The notes under the pieces were generated by a model. It saw only the letters and a list, made by a program, of their open reading frames with translations. It did no database searches and was not told the origin of the DNA. This document shows, piece after piece, positions 1 through 10,038 of a stretch of DNA of 64,000 nucleotides (within the stretch, counting starts at the first letter, position 1; each line of letters begins with the position of its first letter). The stretch covers positions 2,356,001 to 2,420,000 of the forward strand of contig OZ253953.1 of NCBI GenBank assembly GCA_965267335.1. The letters run 5' to 3'. The translations under genes were made by a program, and so were the position numbers. Origin of the DNA: G965267335 sp965267335. GTDB taxonomy: Bacteria > Bacteroidota > Bacteroidia > Cytophagales > JAAEPT01.

Positions 1-1370
1 AATGAAATTTCTTCCAGCTTCAGGTTAAAAAAATTGTCTCGAATTTGTTTTGAAACTGTAGTTTTGAAATCCTCTTTTTTCAATCCATAGAATTTTTGAT
101 TGGCCAGCACTACTATTGCATTCGCCTCCCTCTTATTGAACCTTAGAATGTCAGGATATGCCGTAAGACTTACCGGGATCACACCTGACCCATCTTGCTT
201 TTTCACCACAAGGAAGATTGAACTTACCGTATTGTTGGCAACCTGAGGTTCAGCAAGCTTGTATTGCTTCTCTACGATTAGTTGAGGAGGCTGGCTATAA
301 TATCGATCAATATTGTAAGTGCCGAACCTTGAAACTAGTAATTCCTGTGCCAGTTCCTGGTCAGATAACTGTCCGGCAGCTTGTCTTGCTGCGAAGTTTT
401 CCTCATAGGCCTTCAGGTCGCGCGCGTATTTTTCCTTCTTTTCCTTGTTCGAAATAACTAGTTCTTCGTAACGCTTATTACCTCTTACTGCGTAAATGGT
501 ATGATAACGAATGGTATCAAATTCTTCGGTATCGGTTTTCTTTAATATGTACCCATAAGCTCTTCGGGGAAACTCCCATTTTGACCGATCAAGAATCCAT
601 GGATTCTCATTTACATCAATGTCGATTTGTTTGATGAGGTCGTTACTTGTTTTGACTTTCTCGTCTGGGTTACTGAATCGTTTGTCATTTTCAACGGTGT
701 AATAGTTGGGATTAAACTTAACTAGTGGTTCTATGATAACAGGCTTTTCAGGCTTTAGCAATACAGGAAGAGTCCCGGTAGTTGTTACAGCTTCGATGCT
801 GTTTGAAGCATCTTTTTTCCAACTCTTATCGTCTAATTCATAAAACTCAAACCCTTCTCCGGACTTGGCTCTTTTAGTGATCAGGGTAATATTGCTTCCT
901 TCTTTGATGCCCAGATCTTTATCATCTGCTTTTGCTGTCATTGTAAACATACCATCAGATTCGAAGGAATAAGTATTTTTTCCATCGCTATAATGCATTG
1001 GAATCCCACTTAGGATTATTTCTCCGGCACTATAATATTCCTTGATATTAACAGTCGCTTCACCTTCAATTTGATTGCCTTCCTGATCCACAAGACTACC
1101 TTTTGGTATGCGTACCTTCATGCCATGATTGGTTGTGAATTCTACGTCTTTGGAGGCATCGATTTCGAAACTTTGGTTTTCTATCAGGTTGGCAAATTCA
1201 TCAGCCGGAGAAGCTACTTTTTCATCCGGACTATAGATGTCAATATTTCCTGTGGCTGACTCACTTTCTTCTGCTTTGTTGCTATTATTGTCATTGGAGT
1301 CATCATTGTTCTGGCAACTGCTGAGTGCCAGGATGACCAGGGTAAATAGGTAAAAGGGTAATCGTTTCAT
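1..1370 (-). CDS. Outer-membrane lipoprotein of unknown function (partial, C-terminus beyond left edge)
   Basis: An open frame runs from an ATG at 1370 to the left edge (about 456 codons, no stop). It begins with a lipoprotein signal peptide: MKR, a hydrophobic core and the lipobox LALSSC with Cys19. The Cys is followed by an Asn/Asp-rich tether of the sort seen on surface-exposed Bacteroidota lipoproteins. Residues about 55-160 form a beta-rich module with the pattern VRIPKGSLVD...EGEATVNI...ILSGIPM, reminiscent of ZU5-like or Ig-like sandwich modules in secreted Bacteroidota proteins; this resemblance is my inference. The middle is rich in Lys, Glu and Tyr and may be partly helical. I do not recognise a specific function. 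The start is supported by the lipobox and by the absence of a better upstream ATG. It is divergent from the secreted protein at 1492. Confidence 0.8.
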   Translation of the reverse strand, partial: MKRLPFYLFTLVILALSSCQNNDDSNDNNSNKAEESESATGNIDIYSPDEKVASPADEFANLIENQSFEIDASKDVEFTTNHGMKVRIPKGSLVDQEGNQIEGEATVNIKEYYSAGEIILSGIPMHYSDGKNTYSFESDGMFTMTAKADDKDLGIKEGSNITLITKRAKSGEGFEFYELDDKSWKKDASNSIEAVTTTGTLPVLLKPEKPVIIEPLVKFNPNYYTVENDKRFSNPDEKVKTSNDLIKQIDIDVNENPWILDRSKWEFPRRAYGYILKKTDTEEFDTIRYHTIYAVRGNKRYEELVISNKEKKEKYARDLKAYEENFAARQAAGQLSDQELAQELLVSRFGTYNIDRYYSQPPQLIVEKQYKLAEPQVANNTVSSIFLVVKKQDGSGVIPVSLTAYPDILRFNKREANAIVVLANQKFYGLKKEDFKTTVSKQIRDNFFNLKLEEIS

Positions 1371-1491
1371 GGTCTTTTTTCATTTAATGTCAAGTTAATA
1401 ATAAATGTCACCCAATTGGTTACAAAAAATTTATGCTTATAAGCGTTTTGGGGTTAATTTGCGTCTTCCACTTTAGATAACCGAATTCTAT

Positions 1492-3387
1492 ATGAGAACA
1501 GTATTTTTTCTATTGATTTTTTTGACAACGGGTTTTTATTCAACAACAGCACAAGTTAAACGCTATTACATTGTTCAAAAGAATGGGATTTGTCATCTCC
1601 GGTCAGGTAAAGGGAAAAAGGACCCAGGGATAGGGAGACCGATATATTTACCAGTTAAGAAGCTGAGCGTGGCTAAAGGAGGTAGTATCGCCATTATGGA
1701 CCATAGGGGTGTTATTGTTCGATTTAAAGAGGGTGACTATGATTCAGACAAGTTTGAGAAAATGTTTGTTTTCGACCTGAATAAGAAGCAAGAATACCAG
1801 GCCAATCTGAAGTATCTGACCTATACAAGGGAATTGTATTCAAGCTCAACGGTCGGAGAGCAAGATTCGTCAAATTGGGAAAAGATGATGCATGATATGG
1901 GGCGTTCGGTCAATCCCTGGTATGGAGCTGGAACCAAGGAGAGGTTTAAAAAGAGATTCATAGTACTTGACTCGAAAGGATCGCCAGAACTGTATAAAGA
2001 AGATAGAAAGCAGGTATTTGAAAAAGGTGCATATACACAATTGTATATTGATAAAGTAGTGCTTTCAGGTAATGAGACTATTCTTCTATTACGAAATGAT
2101 GGTAAACTCATTGAACTGAACGGTGAAGGGGAATATGAGCAGCAATTGAATGTTCCCGCAGAGGTATGGGAACAAAAAACATTTGAGTCTTTTCTTAAAT
2201 TATTACCCTCACGTTCTGCCAGGGAATCGAGTCTGGCCCATACAGATAAAGATATCTTGTTGAATTATTTGTTGTACAGGCACCATAATGATCATGACTA
2301 CAGTGCCAGTAAGTTTCCCAATGATGTCAGGTTGCTGGTTACTTCATGCGGGATGGATTCCTGGGAGGTGTATGAGGCTCCTTTCTATTTTTGGACCTAT
2401 TCGAATAAATACAGTTTGCAAATACGAGATCTTGAAGAAAATCTAATTGTCTCCACGCAACTAGATAACAGTCCCTTGGAATTTATTGTACCCGAGTTAC
2501 ATCCTTCAGAATCGTATCTGTTGTCAATACAGAATACTATGGAGCAGGAGCGTCTTTACAAATCAACGGTACTGAAGCGAGTAGAAGAGAGCCATTTACG
2601 TGAACTTGATAAGGTAAAGTCAAGATTCGAAGCTAACTCATCAGGAGCATTAGGTTTGGTTTCATTAGCATTGTACTATCATAGTGAAGGGCTCCATTTA
2701 GATGCTTTTCATTGTTTTATGCAAGCATTGGAAACAGCGGATAATCAATCTTTTGTTAATTCCCTTTTTCTGGCATTTGCGCACATGAATATTCTTTCGG
2801 AGTCGGAGGGAGGAGTGCTTAGGAAACCTGTCATTTACTTGTACCCGGAGAAAAAAGACACTATTCACGTAAAAGTTAATTTCAACGGAGTATTCATAGA
2901 AACGATACCTGACTATCCAGAAAATGGTTGGACTGTGGTTTCTTCCACAGATAGTGAAATTTATGATTTGGGCAGCGATTCAACTTACCCTTATTTATTT
3001 TGGGAAGGTAACCTCAATAGTCTGCGTGAACTCATAAATGATACAATGGGGTTCGTTGTTAGTGGCAGAAAAACAGAGTTTTTTCTAAAAGGTAGGCTAA
3101 GAGAAATAGGCCTTACTGACTCCGAGATTCAGGAATTCTGCGAATATTGGTGTCCTTATTTGATTAAGAATGAATTCAATTATATCCATTTCTTGATCAA
3201 TGAGAAGTGTAACGAATTCGCAACTATTGAGACAAATCCAGCATTTAATTCTTCGATCAGAGTACTAATGATATATGAGCCCTGTACCAGGACTCGTAAG
3301 TGTCATCCTCAGAGGTTTACACGATCTTTTCGGAATGGGTTTACTATAGTGGAGTGGGGTGGCGCTTTGCTCAATGAAAAAAATTAA
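1492..3387 (+). CDS. Secreted protein with C-terminal KPVIYLYPE-type domain, function unknown
   Basis: This 631-residue protein starts with a clear Sec signal peptide (hydrophobic MRTVFFLLIFLTTGF, cleavage near STTAQ). The N-terminal half has short beta-strand-like repeats but no catalytic motif I recognise. Residues about 375-430 are helical and TPR-like (SLALYYHSEGLHLDAFHCFM). Around residue 443 begins the motif RKPVIYLYPEKKD, followed by a hydrophobic, Trp/Tyr-rich stretch (YPYLFWEG) and WCPYLIKNEFNYIHFL. This signature recurs in uncharacterised secreted bacterial proteins; the function is unknown. The next gene begins 33 bases downstream on the same strand, so the two are probably co-transcribed. 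Confidence 0.8.
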   Translation: MRTVFFLLIFLTTGFYSTTAQVKRYYIVQKNGICHLRSGKGKKDPGIGRPIYLPVKKLSVAKGGSIAIMDHRGVIVRFKEGDYDSDKFEKMFVFDLNKKQEYQANLKYLTYTRELYSSSTVGEQDSSNWEKMMHDMGRSVNPWYGAGTKERFKKRFIVLDSKGSPELYKEDRKQVFEKGAYTQLYIDKVVLSGNETILLLRNDGKLIELNGEGEYEQQLNVPAEVWEQKTFESFLKLLPSRSARESSLAHTDKDILLNYLLYRHHNDHDYSASKFPNDVRLLVTSCGMDSWEVYEAPFYFWTYSNKYSLQIRDLEENLIVSTQLDNSPLEFIVPELHPSESYLLSIQNTMEQERLYKSTVLKRVEESHLRELDKVKSRFEANSSGALGLVSLALYYHSEGLHLDAFHCFMQALETADNQSFVNSLFLAFAHMNILSESEGGVLRKPVIYLYPEKKDTIHVKVNFNGVFIETIPDYPENGWTVVSSTDSEIYDLGSDSTYPYLFWEGNLNSLRELINDTMGFVVSGRKTEFFLKGRLREIGLTDSEIQEFCEYWCPYLIKNEFNYIHFLINEKCNEFATIETNPAFNSSIRVLMIYEPCTRTRKCHPQRFTRSFRNGFTIVEWGGALLNEKN

Positions 3388-3420
3388 TAATACTGGCATA
3401 ATTTTAGAAGCAAGCTTTTT

Positions 3421-3900
3421 ATGAAACAACTAAGATTAATCACTGTTCTCCTGGTTTTAATTAGCAGCGTGGCTGGATTTTCTCAATCTCCTAAAAACAA
3501 AGGAAAGGTTTATTTAGTAAACTTAAGTATAACCATTGACTCGCTCCAGAAAGACCGGTTTGCCTATACATTTACTGTGATCAACGAGGGGTATTTGGAT
3601 TCATACCCATTCATGGCAATCTACCGAAAAGGAGAGGATACGCTCAATACGAATACAGCGATTGGCGCATCACAGTTTTATTCTTACGGTGAGATGGAGA
3701 TGTCCATGAATATGCATACCATATATTTAGAAAAGTATGTCGCATTGGATACAGTAGATATATACCTGCACACCATGACGGATAATTTTCCAGTGGCATT
3801 GACTCCGGTCAACAAACGAATTGACCTTGATAGTAGGAAAGGCCAACCAATGAATCGCGAAAGAATTAAAGAAATCCTTCAAGAAATAAAACCTGACTAA
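3421..3900 (+). CDS. Small secreted protein, function unknown
   Basis: A 159-residue protein with a signal peptide (MKQLRLITVLLVLISSVAGFSQ). The mature part alternates hydrophobic and polar residues, as expected of a small beta-sandwich, with a charged C-terminal helix (MNRERIKEILQEIKPD). No family is recognised. It follows the 631-residue secreted protein by 33 bases and ends 2 bases before the convergent oxygenase gene, so it is probably the distal gene of a two-gene unit. Confidence 0.75.
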   Translation: MKQLRLITVLLVLISSVAGFSQSPKNKGKVYLVNLSITIDSLQKDRFAYTFTVINEGYLDSYPFMAIYRKGEDTLNTNTAIGASQFYSYGEMEMSMNMHTIYLEKYVALDTVDIYLHTMTDNFPVALTPVNKRIDLDSRKGQPMNRERIKEILQEIKPD

Positions 3901-3902
3901 AT

Positions 3903-4580
3903 CTACAGGCCGATTTTGCTTAATTCACTTTCTTGTTTTAGCAACCACCCGGTAAGACTTTTTCTGCTTCTTGTGGTGGGAAGTACTTCATGTTCAAAAA
4001 GGTCACTTCTGAAAATTACCAGTGTGCCGAACTCAGGAAGAACATCAAGGTGCCCGTCTTTTGTATATATGCGTAGCTGCCCTCCATATTCAGGTGACCA
4101 GTTCTCATTTAAATAAAGGATGATGGTGAACATGCGGTTACTCCTTTTTTTATGTTGATCAAGGTGCCTCTTATAGAATGTTCCGGGTTCATATTCAGCT
4201 AGATGAAATTCTGAATCATGCAATGAGATAAACAGCTCAACTCTTATTGTTCCGGTTAATCGTTCTATGAATCTATCGAAATAATTCAATTGATTTTCAA
4301 AGTCAGATTTTTCGAGCCAATAAATCTTGTCGCTTCTAATCTCGGAGTTGATCATACCGGAACTGCCAATGGCAGCAGAGTTGAACTCATGGTTGTAAAC
4401 CTTATCCTGAAAAAGTAGGGTAAGGTTTTTCATTGAAATTTCCGGAAAAATGTTCTTTTGAATAGAATATCCATCGTGAATGAGACCATTGACTATTTTG
4501 TTACAGTTGAACTTTAATTGAGCAGTGTCGCGAATTTCCTGCGACATTGACTCATGTAGGTCGTGTATATTCTGGAACAT
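3903..4580 (-). CDS. 2-oxoglutarate/Fe(II)-dependent oxygenase (prolyl-4-hydroxylase-like)
   Basis: The 225-residue protein has the double-stranded beta-helix signature of 2OG-Fe(II) oxygenases. The iron ligands are His139 and Asp141 (KRHLDQH) and distal His197 (LFEHEVLP). A basic residue for the 2OG carboxylate follows in RSRKSLTGWL (Arg206 or Lys207). The segment YGGQLRIY and the run VLPEFGTLVIFRSD are typical of the prolyl-4-hydroxylase/PiuC-like subgroup. There is no signal peptide, so it acts in the cytoplasm. The substrate cannot be read from sequence; protein prolyl or small-molecule hydroxylation are both possible. It lies 64 bases downstream of the GH81 gene on the same strand. Confidence 0.85.
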   Translation of the reverse strand: MFQNIHDLHESMSQEIRDTAQLKFNCNKIVNGLIHDGYSIQKNIFPEISMKNLTLLFQDKVYNHEFNSAAIGSSGMINSEIRSDKIYWLEKSDFENQLNYFDRFIERLTGTIRVELFISLHDSEFHLAEYEPGTFYKRHLDQHKKRSNRMFTIILYLNENWSPEYGGQLRIYTKDGHLDVLPEFGTLVIFRSDLFEHEVLPTTRSRKSLTGWLLKQESELSKIGL

Positions 4581-4644
4581 TTCCTCTTTTACCCGTTTGG
4601 ACGAGGAAATATGAATAGGTCACATAATTATTGGGATTATTCGG

Positions 4645-7600
4645 TTATCGGATTAATGTGACACTACCTGTATATGGATCAGTACCATCACCTAAGTTTA
4701 GAATGTAGTAGTAGGTGTGTACCGGCATTGGTTGATTATCACGATATCCGTCCCATTGCTCGATAGGTTGTGATGATTGATAGACCAAACTTCCCCATCG
4801 GTTATATATCTCGAGTGTAGCCTCGGGATAATTTTCCAGTCCTTCAATATTCCATAAGTCGTTTTGTCCATCGTTGTTTGGGGTAAATGCATTAGGGATA
4901 ATTAATTGTCCCATGATATTGACCAGTACTTCATCTGATATCACACAACTACCATTAGTCACTGTCAATGTGAATACAACTTCTCCAGCTTGAGTGATGT
5001 CCAGATCGGGGTCTTCGATATTGGCATCTAATAATAAGGTGGCAGGTGTCCACTGGATATTACCAAAGTTGACTGTTCCGTTTAAAGTGGTGTTTTGCCC
5101 TAAGTTTATGGTAAAAGAATCTCCTGCGTCAACTGTTGGAATGCTGTCAACATTGATGTTGATAGTGTCAGATTGAGCAGTACAACTTCCGTTGGAGATT
5201 GTCCAGATGAATTGATTAATGCCTATTTGTAATCCGAATACATCGGTGACGGAAGATTCTGGATTTGCTATTATACCCGAGCTCGAACTCCATTCCCCCG
5301 TGCCCACCAATGGAGTATTACCTGTCAGCTGGAAGGTGCTTTCACATATATTTGTGTCTGTACCTGCGTTTGGCAGGGTAGGCGCTGTATCTAAACTTAG
5401 GAGAACGGTATCCGAAGAGGTAGTCAGACAAACGCCATTTGATATCTCATAGACAAATTGATAATTGTTACCTCCCACCATCGAACCTGAACTAATCGAA
5501 GCATTTTCCTCGATCTGAGTTATGTTTGCACCATCAAGTGAATACCAAGTGCCGCTTTCAGGAGGGGAGGATGTTGAGTCAAGTGGAGTCCCCAAAAGTG
5601 TTGGGTACGTATCTGATTCACACAGCGTGATGCTTTGTCCGGATACATCCGCAGTTGTCAGTGTACCGGCTCGTGTAATGGTAACATCGTCAGTATTTGA
5701 CGGGCAGACCCCATTCCTTACAGTCCACCTGAAAAGGTTTTCACCTGTGGCAAGGTTCGAAATGGGTGTATTGGGGTCACTGGTGTCCGCAATGGTTCCA
5801 GCTCCACTTACTATTGACCAAGTGCCGGTTCCTACTGATGGACTTTCGGCACTAAGTACAGAATTGTCACTGCAAATACTTTGATTTGTTCCAGCATCGG
5901 CTATGCTTGGGGTTGTGTCGATGATTAAATGCATGGTATCCGAATTGCTCAAGCACTGCATTGAATTAGAGGGGTCAGTAATGACCGCAAAATAATCTCC
6001 ACTTTCGGATGCAGTAAATTGATTATTCGAATTAGGTCCTTGAACGGACACAAAATCATCCGGTAAATTTTTTCTGTGAAAAAACTCGTATTCGAAGCCA
6101 GTGATAGGTGTCAGGCCGGTTTGGGATGCGGTCAGGTCTTGTGTGCCTTCACATATTCTTAAAGTGTCATTAGGAGTGATAGAGGCTATTTCAGGGTCAT
6201 TACATGGGCATACCTTGTAGGTAATAGTGGTGTCTGTAGGAAGAAAGAATGACTGTCCATCAGAAAAATTAACCGTTTTGGATGCTGCTCCCGGAGGATT
6301 GTACATCACGTAATGCCGGCAAAGGTTCTTATCAAATACTCCATAGGAAGAATGATCAGCAATAATACTTGGATTTACAGTTCCCAAGCTATCGAGTGCG
6401 TGTACCCAGTGATAAAAATGAGCAGGGGAGACATCATTGAAGGTGCCGATAGCGGGATTGTCCCATTCTATATGTCCCCATGCATTGAGTGTGTATGGAA
6501 ATGCTCCCAGGGCTTCGTATTTATCAATTATCGTTTGTGTTTCGAATGTTGCCCGCCATACCCATATTGCATCTTCCCAGACCTGTTCCTCATTGAGTGT
6601 TTGATCACCTTCGTAGTCGCGTACGTCCTGAACAAATTGATTGTAAAGCGATCGTGCATAATTCGTGTCATGGGCGAGGTAAAGCAGGTGAGCATCCATT
6701 AATGATACGTTGATTCCCACTCCGTATTCCGGCCTTCCTCCAAACCAGGTCCACTTGCCGTGTGATGCACCATCAACATTCCACACATGGGAGCCAGTAA
6801 ATGTATTAGGGAAAACGTCACCATCAACATCCCACCAATATTGATTGGCTGTTTCTACCTCCGTTAGGTAGAGATACATTCCCAGGTCACGAATGGTCGT
6901 GTTATGTGTGTTGAGTCCCCAAAGATACACAGCAGCACAGAAGTTAATTGCTTCTGAGGAAGATTCCTGACCAGCTCCACCAGGGCGCGCGGATGAGCCT
7001 CCGGCAATAGAGTGCCCCATATAAGGACTGTGAAACCTAAGAAAGGGGAAAAGTGGATCATTACGATCCCAAGCAGACACATGTCGTATCATGGTGTTTA
7101 CCATTTCACCCCATTGAGTATCCTGTGCCCAAACCTGGTCAAATTTGGCTATTGTAGCGGCACCACGTAGTATGTATCCTATGGAAAAATGATGATCGTT
7201 TTGGAGCTGAGGCCCAAGAATACCGTAATATGGGGTCATGGTATGCCAGAGTTCGTTATAGTAGAAATAAGCTCCGTCATCTTCACCATCCGGAGAAGTG
7301 AGCCAATCTTCCAGTTCAATTTTAAGCTCGTTGAGGAACTGATCTCTGGCTGCTGTATGCCCCACATAATCTGCTAGTTCACAAAGATTGGAGAGCTTGG
7401 CTATTTGTTTTCCCCCTATATAGTTATCTCCCGATTCTACAAAGTTATTATCAGCCATTTGGTCATCGATGTACTGGTAGAGGTCTGGGAAGTTTCCAGT
7501 AAGCGGTAGTTGTGGAAGCAAACCAAAGTTTGTCATTTGGGTCTGAAAGGAGGTGCCATCAATACAGTGCAGTTCTCCTCGAGGAGTGTCGAATATAATT

Positions 7601-8589
7601 CCGTTTGTAGGAGTGGAAGAATTTTTCCAATGATGAGGTAGCATTCCAATAATCGGATTGGTTTCTGCTCCTTCCTTAATCTCAGTGGTATAATCAAATG
7701 TTGTGGTTAGTGTCGCTGCTGCTTCATCGAAGTTCCAGTTCATTTCTGTTCCTGTGATGAATACGAAGGCATGATCAGCAAATTCCTGAAGCGTAGCAAG
7801 GCTATTGTCGGGTAGGGGGGCTACTACGAAATAATTCTGCCCGTTGAGGTCTGAGTTGAATTTGTGAAGACCTTGTCCGGCCCAGTTACCTGAAAAGTTG
7901 GTTTGGGTCCAGGTGGCTCCGGTCGGAGCAAACAGGCCATAGTTGGAGCCCTGAACGGTTATACCCATGATATTGGTTCCAATGACGTTATCTATTATTG
8001 GGTCCCACGACACCCATACTTCAATGTCTTCGGTTCCTTCCTTTTCGAAATAGATAAAAGGTGTTCCGGGTACTACTGTAGCATCTAATTGGCTTGGGCT
8101 GTTGTTATCTTTCCATCGGGCTTTCATATGCCAGTCACCATATTCCACGACCCAAGTTGAGTCTGAGAACATATTTACTAAGCCTACATTGATTGCCTGA
8201 TTGGGCCATGCCTGGTAAGCATAGCGCTGGGGAAAGTTGTTGTCAACGACATCGAGCCGGTTTTTGTATACCTGGAGCCCAAAGCTATCAGCCCGAACCG
8301 AATGAGGGTATGACCAGTTATTTGTTGAGTGTGTGGTGTTCAATCCAGGATCCCAAATAAAGGAAGACCACCACTCATGGGTTGTAGGGTGCTGAGCAAA
8401 GCCAGGGACTACTTTTGGTGGATTGGCAGGTGCATCAAACCATACACCATCCCACTGGCCTGGTCCCGGAGGACAGCCCGTAGGGCAAAGTGAAAGGTTA
8501 TAGCTACCGTTATTGACAGGGACTTCCTGAGAGAAACTAACTGTGAATGTGGCAATAATTATGAATACAACAGTAAAAGAGGTTTTCAT
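4645..8589 (-). CDS. T9SS-secreted GH81 endo-beta-1,3-glucanase with Ig/PKD-like repeats and type B sorting domain
   Basis: A 1314-residue exported enzyme. Residues 1-20 are a signal peptide. Residues about 55-735 match glycoside hydrolase family 81: HEWWSSFIW near 71-79, NDHHFSIGY near 464-472 (catalytic Asp region) and QESSSEAINF at 541-550, the family's hallmark Glu-rich motif. GH81 enzymes are inverting endo-1,3-beta-glucanases that cut laminarin, callose and fungal wall glucan. Residues about 810-1220 contain Cys-containing Ig/PKD-like repeats, two of which share the pattern ADAGT/PNAGT...VGTGxW. The last ~80 residues are a gliding-motility-associated (CHU_C, type B) T9SS sorting domain: NAFTPNNDGQNDLW, YNRWGSLVYQS, ending in GSVTLIR. 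The protein is predicted to be cell-surface attached or released. The GH81 and CTD assignments are firm; the repeat boundaries are approximate. Confidence 0.93.
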   Translation of the reverse strand: MKTSFTVVFIIIATFTVSFSQEVPVNNGSYNLSLCPTGCPPGPGQWDGVWFDAPANPPKVVPGFAQHPTTHEWWSSFIWDPGLNTTHSTNNWSYPHSVRADSFGLQVYKNRLDVVDNNFPQRYAYQAWPNQAINVGLVNMFSDSTWVVEYGDWHMKARWKDNNSPSQLDATVVPGTPFIYFEKEGTEDIEVWVSWDPIIDNVIGTNIMGITVQGSNYGLFAPTGATWTQTNFSGNWAGQGLHKFNSDLNGQNYFVVAPLPDNSLATLQEFADHAFVFITGTEMNWNFDEAAATLTTTFDYTTEIKEGAETNPIIGMLPHHWKNSSTPTNGIIFDTPRGELHCIDGTSFQTQMTNFGLLPQLPLTGNFPDLYQYIDDQMADNNFVESGDNYIGGKQIAKLSNLCELADYVGHTAARDQFLNELKIELEDWLTSPDGEDDGAYFYYNELWHTMTPYYGILGPQLQNDHHFSIGYILRGAATIAKFDQVWAQDTQWGEMVNTMIRHVSAWDRNDPLFPFLRFHSPYMGHSIAGGSSARPGGAGQESSSEAINFCAAVYLWGLNTHNTTIRDLGMYLYLTEVETANQYWWDVDGDVFPNTFTGSHVWNVDGASHGKWTWFGGRPEYGVGINVSLMDAHLLYLAHDTNYARSLYNQFVQDVRDYEGDQTLNEEQVWEDAIWVWRATFETQTIIDKYEALGAFPYTLNAWGHIEWDNPAIGTFNDVSPAHFYHWVHALDSLGTVNPSIIADHSSYGVFDKNLCRHYVMYNPPGAASKTVNFSDGQSFFLPTDTTITYKVCPCNDPEIASITPNDTLRICEGTQDLTASQTGLTPITGFEYEFFHRKNLPDDFVSVQGPNSNNQFTASESGDYFAVITDPSNSMQCLSNSDTMHLIIDTTPSIADAGTNQSICSDNSVLSAESPSVGTGTWSIVSGAGTIADTSDPNTPISNLATGENLFRWTVRNGVCPSNTDDVTITRAGTLTTADVSGQSITLCESDTYPTLLGTPLDSTSSPPESGTWYSLDGANITQIEENASISSGSMVGGNNYQFVYEISNGVCLTTSSDTVLLSLDTAPTLPNAGTDTNICESTFQLTGNTPLVGTGEWSSSSGIIANPESSVTDVFGLQIGINQFIWTISNGSCTAQSDTININVDSIPTVDAGDSFTINLGQNTTLNGTVNFGNIQWTPATLLLDANIEDPDLDITQAGEVVFTLTVTNGSCVISDEVLVNIMGQLIIPNAFTPNNDGQNDLWNIEGLENYPEATLEIYNRWGSLVYQSSQPIEQWDGYRDNQPMPVHTYYYILNLGDGTDPYTGSVTLIR

Positions 8590-8885
8590 TGTAGTATTGT
8601 AAGTTTAAGGTGTAAGTCATCCGCTAAGGCAACGGCATATGATTACTATAAACCTTAAGACTTGTTATTTCACAATTTTATATTGAAATACTTCTGTATG
8701 AGTGGGAGGGTATAATTGTGATTGATGAAGATTTTTTGCGATGAGTATACAAATGAGCTGCTAACGGAAGACTAATGATCAGTTTGAATAATGTTACTTA
8801 CTTTTAAAAAACAATTGAGTAATTCAATATTATTTGTAACCTTATAGGGTACTTATTAGTACAGGAATAGTATAAAATACCAAGT
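8590..8885. other. Intergenic region between divergent GH81 and small secreted-protein genes
   Basis: This AT-rich 296-base spacer must hold the promoters of both divergent genes. A TATTTG element near 8833-8838 with TTG some 20 bases upstream (TTGAGTAATTCAATATTATTTG) is a weak candidate for the rightward gene. I see no RNA gene or strong inverted repeat. Confidence 0.35.
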
Positions 8886-9371
8886 ATGAAAAGAATAATT
8901 TTTGCCGTACTCCTTCTTTTGTCAATAGGGGCACATGCCCAAGATCAGGACTTCAATAAGAAGGACTGGAAACCTTTCGTCTCGTCATTTCTTGAAAATT
9001 ACGAAGCAGCCAAGACTCATTTTAAAGGTAAGTATGATGTTGGGCTCAGAGATGAAATGACGGGAATGCCGGCAAGTAGTATTCCTTTACATAAATCTAC
9101 TAGAAGTTTTTTCGATGCTGCGACATATAGCATGTTTTATTCCTTTGAATTAAAGGAAGATCAGGTGGAAAGTTTTTTTAGTATTATGGGAGAGAAGCTA
9201 GAAAAAGGGTTTGGTAAAGATGTAAAGATTTCTTTGGACGAAGAGTTCATTGCAATTGAGAATCAAACCAACCCAGGCGAACATCCTACAGTAGAGGTCG
9301 TATTAGGAGCATCTCAAGTGATGATCACATTCTACCCGGCCATGGATTTGGAGTTACCCACTGATTTTTAA
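8886..9371 (+). CDS. Small secreted protein, function unknown
   Basis: A 161-residue protein with a signal peptide (MKRIIFAVLLLLSIGAHAQ) and a mature domain of mixed alpha/beta character with no Cys and no recognisable motif. It ends in PAMDLELPTDF. Its stop overlaps the stop of the convergent gene at 9368 by four bases, so the two genes share a TTAA-type junction. It is probably periplasmic. Confidence 0.7.
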   Translation: MKRIIFAVLLLLSIGAHAQDQDFNKKDWKPFVSSFLENYEAAKTHFKGKYDVGLRDEMTGMPASSIPLHKSTRSFFDAATYSMFYSFELKEDQVESFFSIMGEKLEKGFGKDVKISLDEEFIAIENQTNPGEHPTVEVVLGASQVMITFYPAMDLELPTDF

Positions 9372-9847
9372 TTACAAAGCACTGGATATAGCTCTAGCTT
9401 TACAGCATCGTAAATCGTCTTGAGTTTAGCACAGTACTCAAAGTCTTCTGTTATTTCCAGGTCTTCAATTATTACCCCTAATAGATGTAGCCTTTTTTCA
9501 AGGCTTACAGTTCTATAATATTTAAGACTTGATAAGTCAAGATCTCTTTCGATGGCGATGTTGGTGTATCTAATACTTAGATTAACCCACATGAGGTTTT
9601 CCTGATTGACTTCCTCAAGTTGAGTGAAAAGTGTAGTTGCCTCATCATAAACATTGGCGCTAGTCCTAAATTGTTTTGGGCTTGTAGTTATGCCTGCGCT
9701 CTCTGATGCCATCACCTCATAATGGTTGTTCTGCCGTTCCTGGGTCAAACTACTTGCCATTGATTGAATGGCATCGATTTTTTGATCGTTTATATGCCTA
9801 TAGGAGTTGATAAGTCCTATTACATCGATGATTTTTGAATCTGGCAT
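9368..9847 (-). CDS. Hypothetical cytoplasmic helical protein
   Basis: A 159-residue protein without signal peptide or membrane segment. The composition is helical and acidic (LFTQLEEVNQENLMWVNL; LEKRLHLLGVIIEDLE). No family is recognised. It is monocistronic as far as can be seen, convergent with the upstream secreted-protein gene and with about 190 bases of spacer to the next gene. Confidence 0.65.
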   Translation of the reverse strand: MPDSKIIDVIGLINSYRHINDQKIDAIQSMASSLTQERQNNHYEVMASESAGITTSPKQFRTSANVYDEATTLFTQLEEVNQENLMWVNLSIRYTNIAIERDLDLSSLKYYRTVSLEKRLHLLGVIIEDLEITEDFEYCAKLKTIYDAVKLELYPVLCN

Positions 9848-9986
9848 AGGAGTAAAGGTTGGTTTGTGAAAAATAAAAAACTAATCCTGTTTTGACTTAC
9901 AAGAATCTTAAAAAGTTAATAACAATCTGAAAGTGAGAATGTTTTGTTTCTTGTGGATAACTCTCATTACGGTGAGAGGGCAGCAC

Positions 9987-10010
9987 AAAAAAAGGGGCAA
10001 AAGCCCCTTT
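9987..10010 (-). terminator. Rho-independent terminator of the PorE-like gene
   Basis: An 8-bp stem (AAAGGGGC / GCCCCTTT) with an AAAA loop at 9991-10010, flanked on the low-coordinate side by an A-run that gives a U-run in minus-strand RNA. It sits 29 bases beyond the stop of the OmpA-family gene. Confidence 0.85.
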
Positions 10011-10038
10011 CTTATTGCCAAGTTGAATAACAGTTTTT

